A program made the translations under genes and the position numbers. Of a stretch of DNA of 64,000 nt, positions 60,642-64,000 are shown piece by piece; position 1 is the stretch's first letter, and each line of letters opens with the position of its first letter. Origin of the DNA: Marinobacter sp. HL-58 (lineage in GTDB: Bacteria > Pseudomonadota > Gammaproteobacteria > Pseudomonadales > Oleiphilaceae). The notes under the pieces were generated by a model. The model was not told the origin of the DNA, searched no databases, and saw nothing but the letters and a program-made list of their open reading frames with translations. The stretch is from the NCBI RefSeq assembly GCF_001314605.1, contig NZ_LIHP01000011.1, positions 248,001 to 312,000 of the forward strand. Reading direction: 5' to 3'.

Positions 60642-61760
60642 GTGGACAACGGCAACAACACCTCCGCGCAAGCGGAGGTGTTACTCCACATTGAAGGCAT
60701 TTCCAAAAGCTTTGACGGCACGCTGGCCGTGGATAACGTGAGCCTGGACATCCACAAGGGCGAGATCTTCGCCCTGCTGGGTGGTTCCGGTTCCGGCAAG
60801 TCCACGCTGCTGCGTATGCTGGCGGGCTTCGAGGCGCCCAACGCCGGCCGCATTGTGCTGGACGGCCAGGATATTACCGGCCTGCCGCCCTACCTGCGGC
60901 CCACCAACATGATGTTCCAGTCCTATGCCCTGTTCCCCCACATGACGGTGGAGCAGAACATTGCCATGGGCCTGAAACAGGACAAGCTCCCCAAGGACGA
61001 GATCCGCGACCGGGTCGAGGCCATGCTGAAGCTGGTGAAGATGGAAACCTTCGGCAAGCGCAAGCCGCAGCAGCTTTCTGGCGGGCAACAACAGCGTGTG
61101 GCTCTGGCCCGCTCCCTGGCCAAGCGCCCGAAACTGCTGTTGCTGGACGAGCCCATGGGCGCGCTGGACAAGAAACTGCGCACCGAGATGCAGCTGGAAC
61201 TGGTGGAGATCCTGGAAAAGGTGGGGGCCACCTGCCTGATGGTGACCCACGACCAGGAAGAGGCCATGACCATGGCCAGCCGCATTGCCATCATGGCCCA
61301 GGGCCGTATTGCCCAGGTGGGCTCGCCCATCGACATCTACGAGAGCCCGAACAGCCGCATGACAGCGGAGTTCATCGGCTCCGTGAATATTTTCGAAGCC
61401 AGGATCCTGGCTGATGAGTCCGACAGTATTACCCTGGAGAGTGCCTTGCTGGACGCTCCGGTATTTATCGACCGGGGTGTCAGCACGCCGGCGGAAAGCA
61501 CGGCCACCCTGGTGGCGTTGCGCCCGGAGAAGGTCTACCTCTCGAGCGAGAAACCGGAAGGCGAGACCAACTGGAGCCGGGGCATGGTCGATAACATCGC
61601 CTACCTGGGGGATATCAGTTGCTACTACGTGCGGCTGGCCAGCGGCAAGCGAGTGCAGGCTACCATGGCCAACGTGGAGCGCCGTGGCGAAAGGCCCACC
61701 TGGGGCGACACGGTGTTCGTGTCCTGGGAAGCCTCCAGCCCCATCCTGCTGTGGAACTGA
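60642..61760 (+). CDS. potG: Polyamine ABC transporter ATPase
   Basis: 372 residues. Walker A GGSGSGKST, Q-loop MMFQSYALF, signature LSGGQQQRVALARSL, Walker B LLLDEPMGAL, and the H-loop MVTHDQEEA; a TOBE-type C-terminal domain completes it. The GTG at 60642 is 3 bases after the potF stop and gives MDNGNNTSAQ before the conserved LLHIEGISKSF; a GTG at 60678 is possible. A perfect hairpin covers codons 6-14. Confidence 0.93.
   Translation: MDNGNNTSAQAEVLLHIEGISKSFDGTLAVDNVSLDIHKGEIFALLGGSGSGKSTLLRMLAGFEAPNAGRIVLDGQDITGLPPYLRPTNMMFQSYALFPHMTVEQNIAMGLKQDKLPKDEIRDRVEAMLKLVKMETFGKRKPQQLSGGQQQRVALARSLAKRPKLLLLDEPMGALDKKLRTEMQLELVEILEKVGATCLMVTHDQEEAMTMASRIAIMAQGRIAQVGSPIDIYESPNSRMTAEFIGSVNIFEARILADESDSITLESALLDAPVFIDRGVSTPAESTATLVALRPEKVYLSSEKPEGETNWSRGMVDNIAYLGDISCYYVRLASGKRVQATMANVERRGERPTWGDTVFVSWEASSPILLWN
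60657..60682 (+). promoter_or_regulatory. Perfect hairpin at the potF-potG junction
   Basis: AACACCTCCGC and GCGGAGGTGTT pair over 11 bp with the tetraloop GCAA, of the stable GNRA type. It is inside the first codons of potG, 18 bases after the potF stop. The 3' arm contains GGAGGTG, a ribosome-site-like sequence that the hairpin hides. A role in uneven expression of potF versus potGHI is inferred. Confidence 0.75.
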
Positions 61761-61764
61761 TGCC

Positions 61765-62694
61765 GTGGCCAACAGACTGATATCCGGCCCGCTGATGGAG
61801 CGGGTGCGTGCCGTGGTATTCCACCGCAGGGTGGTCTTCGGCATTCCGTTCCTGTGGCTGCTGCTGTTTTTCCTGCTGCCCTTCGCGCTGGTGCTGAAGA
61901 TCAGCTTTTCCTCGGCGGTCATGGCTATCCCGCCCTACCAGCCGGTGTTCAACTTCGTGGACAACACCTTCTCGGTGGTGGTGAATTTCAGCAACTACCT
62001 GTTCCTGCTGTCCGACAGCCTGTACATCGCCGCCTACTGGGGTTCAGTCAAGATCGCCCTGATCTCGACCCTGGTGTGCCTGCTGATCGGCTACCCCATG
62101 GCCTACGCCATGGCCCGGGCGTCGGCCCGGATGCAGATGGTGTTGTTGCTGATGGTGATGCTGCCCTCCTGGACCTCATTCCTGATCCGCGTCTACGCCT
62201 GGATGGGTATCCTCGGCAACCAGGGCCTGCTGAACAACCTGTTGATGTGGCTGGGCGCCATCGACGCCCCCCTGAAAATGCTGAACACCAACTTCGCGGT
62301 GGTGCTGGGCATTGCCTATGCCTATCTGCCTTTCATGGTGCTACCCATCTACACCAACCTGGTGAAGCTGGATGTGCGCCTGCTGGAGGCGGCCTCGGAC
62401 CTGGGCTGCCGTAGCCTGACCACCTTCTGGGCCATCACCCTGCCGCTGTCGAAGGCCGGCATCATTGCCGGTTCCATGCTGGTGTTCATTCCCGCGGTGG
62501 GCGAGTTCGTGATTCCGGAACTGCTGGGCGGGCCAGACACGCTGATGATCGGCAAGGTGCTGTGGGAAGAGTTCTTCAACAACCGTGACTGGCCGGTGGC
62601 GTCTTCGTTGGCCATTGTGATGCTCGCCCTTCTGCTGATTCCCATCATCCTGTTCCACCGTTTCCAGGCACGGGAGATGGAAAAGCATGGTTAA
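61765..62694 (+). CDS. potH: Putrescine ABC permease subunit
   Basis: About 309 residues, six membrane helices. The first helix is in GIPFLWLLLFFLLPFALVLK; the EAA loop is in EAASDLGCRSLTTFWAITLP followed by AGIIAGSMLVFIPAVGEFVI. GTG at 61765 is the assumed start; an ATG at 61795 gives a 299-residue form. No clear ribosome site is seen for either. It lies 4 bases after potG and overlaps potI by 8 bases. Confidence 0.9.
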   Translation: MANRLISGPLMERVRAVVFHRRVVFGIPFLWLLLFFLLPFALVLKISFSSAVMAIPPYQPVFNFVDNTFSVVVNFSNYLFLLSDSLYIAAYWGSVKIALISTLVCLLIGYPMAYAMARASARMQMVLLLMVMLPSWTSFLIRVYAWMGILGNQGLLNNLLMWLGAIDAPLKMLNTNFAVVLGIAYAYLPFMVLPIYTNLVKLDVRLLEAASDLGCRSLTTFWAITLPLSKAGIIAGSMLVFIPAVGEFVIPELLGGPDTLMIGKVLWEEFFNNRDWPVASSLAIVMLALLLIPIILFHRFQAREMEKHG

Positions 62695-63493
62695 GTCACG
62701 GCCGATGAGCTTTTCAAAAGTGATGCTGGTGCTGGGCCTGCTGTTCCTGTACCTGCCCATGCTGGTGCTGATCGTCTATTCCTTCAACGCCTCACGGCTG
62801 GTGTCGGTGTGGGCGGGTTTCTCCACCCACTGGTACGGCGAGCTGTTCCGTGACCAGCAGATCCTATCGGCAGTGTGGATGAGCCTGAGAATCGCCTTCT
62901 ACTCCGCCAGCATGGCGGTGTGCCTGGGTACCCTGTGCGCGTTCGTAATGACCCGCTTCAGGCGCATCCGTGGCCGCACCCTGCTCTCCAGCATGATCAG
63001 CGCGCCCCTGGTCATGCCGGAAGTGATCACCGGCCTGTCGCTGTTGCTGCTGTTCGTACAGATGGCCCAGACTATCGGCTGGCCTACCGACCGCGGCATG
63101 GCCACCATCTGGATTGCCCATACCACCTTCTGCAGCGCCTACGTGGCCGTGGTGGTCAGCGCCCGCCTGCGGGAAGTGGACCACTCCATCGAGGAAGCGG
63201 CGATGGACCTGGGCTGCACGCCTTTGAAGACCTTTTTCGTGATCACCCTGCCGGTGATTACCCCGGCGCTGGTATCCGGCTGGCTGCTGGCTTTCACCCT
63301 GTCGCTGGATGACCTGGTGATTGCCAGTTTCGTCTCCGGTCCCGGGGCGACGACCCTGCCCATGGTGGTGTTCTCGTCCGTGCGGATGGGAGTATCACCG
63401 AAAATCAACGCGCTGGCGGCGCTGATTATTCTGGCGGTCTCGCTGATTGCGTTTATCGCCTGGTATCTGATGCGACGAAACGAGAGGCAATAA
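62687..63493 (+). CDS. potI: Putrescine ABC permease subunit
   Basis: 268 residues, six membrane helices. The EAA motif is in IEEAAMDLGCTPLKTFFVIT, followed by LPVITPALVSGWLLAFTLSL and the PotI-typical DDLVIASFVSGPGATTLPM. It pairs with PotH to form the membrane channel. Its start overlaps the end of potH by 8 bases. It is the last gene of the operon. Confidence 0.93.
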   Translation: MVKSRPMSFSKVMLVLGLLFLYLPMLVLIVYSFNASRLVSVWAGFSTHWYGELFRDQQILSAVWMSLRIAFYSASMAVCLGTLCAFVMTRFRRIRGRTLLSSMISAPLVMPEVITGLSLLLLFVQMAQTIGWPTDRGMATIWIAHTTFCSAYVAVVVSARLREVDHSIEEAAMDLGCTPLKTFFVITLPVITPALVSGWLLAFTLSLDDLVIASFVSGPGATTLPMVVFSSVRMGVSPKINALAALIILAVSLIAFIAWYLMRRNERQ

Positions 63494-63504
63494 CCCGCCC
63501 GGAT

Positions 63505-63534
63505 GGAAAGCCCCCGGGAGAACCGGAGGCTTCC
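63505..63534. terminator. Imperfect hairpin after potI
   Basis: GGAAAGCCCCCGG and CCGGAGGCTTCC pair with one bulge and one mismatch, between convergent potI and the methyltransferase. There is no T-run, so termination activity is uncertain. Confidence 0.35.
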
Positions 63535-63545
63535 ACCCGTGACGC

Positions 63546-64000
63546 TTAATGCACGTTCGCGGGATTCCGGGCGGTGATACACCAGGAACTCGAGGGCATG
63601 ACAATCTGCCCGGACTTCTTGTCCTGATAGGGAGTCAGGGCCTCGCGCAGGGCTTTCTCGATTTCCGGACGCTGCTGTTCAGCGAGCTCCCCGGCCTCCC
63701 GGAAAACCTCCCCGGCCGGCCCGATGGCCAGCTGGAAGTTGATCGCGTCCTGGACGGAATCCCCAACGGTAACCGGGCCATCAACCTGCTCGAATTCTAT
63801 GTCGCTGAACCCGGCAATCACCAGTTGCTTCGACACAACCTCGGTATTGGCCATGGAAAAGGGCCCCGGGCCACAGGATCTTGCGCCGTCTCCCGGCTCT
63901 GGCAGGTACCGCAGGACCACCTCCTTTGCCATTCCCAGCCAGGGATTGTGGTCGCTGCTGCGCCAGACAATGAACATCAGCTCTCCCCCTCGCCGCAGTG
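63546..64000 (-). CDS. SAM-dependent methyltransferase, 3' part (cut by the window edge)
   Basis: The frame stays open to base 64000, so only the C-terminal about 151 residues are present. The visible start LRRGGELMFIVWRSSDHNPW is the strand after the SAM site in UbiE/Methyltransf_11-type enzymes, which read GG-x-L-x-F-x-x-W-R. The rest (PGDGARSCGPGPFSMANTEV, GFSDIEFEQVDGPVTVG) is the substrate-side C-terminus. The internal ATG at 63977 is not the true start. Substrate unknown. It is convergent with potI. Confidence 0.75.
   Translation of the reverse strand, partial: LRRGGELMFIVWRSSDHNPWLGMAKEVVLRYLPEPGDGARSCGPGPFSMANTEVVSKQLVIAGFSDIEFEQVDGPVTVGDSVQDAINFQLAIGPAGEVFREAGELAEQQRPEIEKALREALTPYQDKKSGQIVMPSSSWCITARNPANVH

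Noticed and set aside
1..64000. tRNA, rRNA, prophage, origin or riboswitch
   Set aside because: No cloverleaf, rRNA-like stretch, phage structural gene, DnaA-box cluster or recognised riboswitch was found on either strand by eye; a covariance search was not possible.

Overview
The window looks like chromosome of a marine, heterotrophic gammaproteobacterium, most probably Marinobacter or a close relative. The evidence is the mix of families: an L-lactate permease with a Dld-II-type D-lactate dehydrogenase, a LiuR-controlled leucine catabolism operon, several acyl-CoA synthetases and dehydrogenases, CheV, polyamine catabolism genes and a PotFGHI transporter. No rRNA, tRNA, CRISPR array, transposase or phage gene was recognised. 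Assignments come from reading motifs, not from database searches.

Region 1 (1-9.6 kb): an FkbM-type methyltransferase; the lactate module (D-lactate dehydrogenase and lldP on -, lldR on +, two FadR-type operators between them); a membrane-anchored alpha/beta hydrolase; cheV; an AraC-type regulator. Region 2 (9.6-24.8 kb): acyl-CoA and leucine degradation. A thiolase, an acyl-CoA dehydrogenase, an SDR dehydrogenase and an acyl-CoA synthetase lie on -. liuR-liuABCDE, an AhpD-like protein and a second acyl-CoA synthetase lie on +. Five long hairpin elements sit in the gaps between these genes; their arms are perfect but different in each copy, and their loops are conserved. Region 3 (24.8-28.1 kb): AT-richer accessory DNA that reads as an integron cassette array without an integrase (CALIN). 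It holds a flavin-nucleotide-binding protein, a reversed vapBC cassette, a frameshifted DUF6236-like gene, an orphan antitoxin beside a toxin stump, and a lipoprotein.

Region 4 (28.1-40.2 kb): mixed genes, including a membrane desaturase, a voltage-gated-type ion channel with a non-canonical filter, a TauD-type dioxygenase, two VOC/YCII proteins and a VOC gene relic. It also holds a fusion of a Clp1/Grc3-like nucleic acid kinase to an RNase Z-like metallo-beta-lactamase nuclease, next to a divergent PRPP synthetase, and an AtoE-type transporter. Region 5 (40.2-48.6 kb): a three-gene operon (FAD dehydrogenase, FMN 2-hydroxyacid dehydrogenase, TPP decarboxylase-like enzyme) divergent from an AraC-type regulator whose 5' end carries a frame-shifting 22-bp tandem duplication; then a TetR regulator coupled to a phytoene-desaturase-like oxidoreductase. 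Region 6 (48.6-64 kb): polyamine use (puuB, puuC, puuA, a further amine oxidase-like flavoprotein, potFGHI), interrupted by an EEP-family phosphatase, mgtE, an MscS-like channel and a diguanylate cyclase. A truncated methyltransferase runs off the right edge.

The most notable signals are the variable-arm hairpin family, the integrase-less cassette array with matching cassette ends, the kinase-RNase Z fusion, and the duplication that displaces the AraC-type regulator's start codon.
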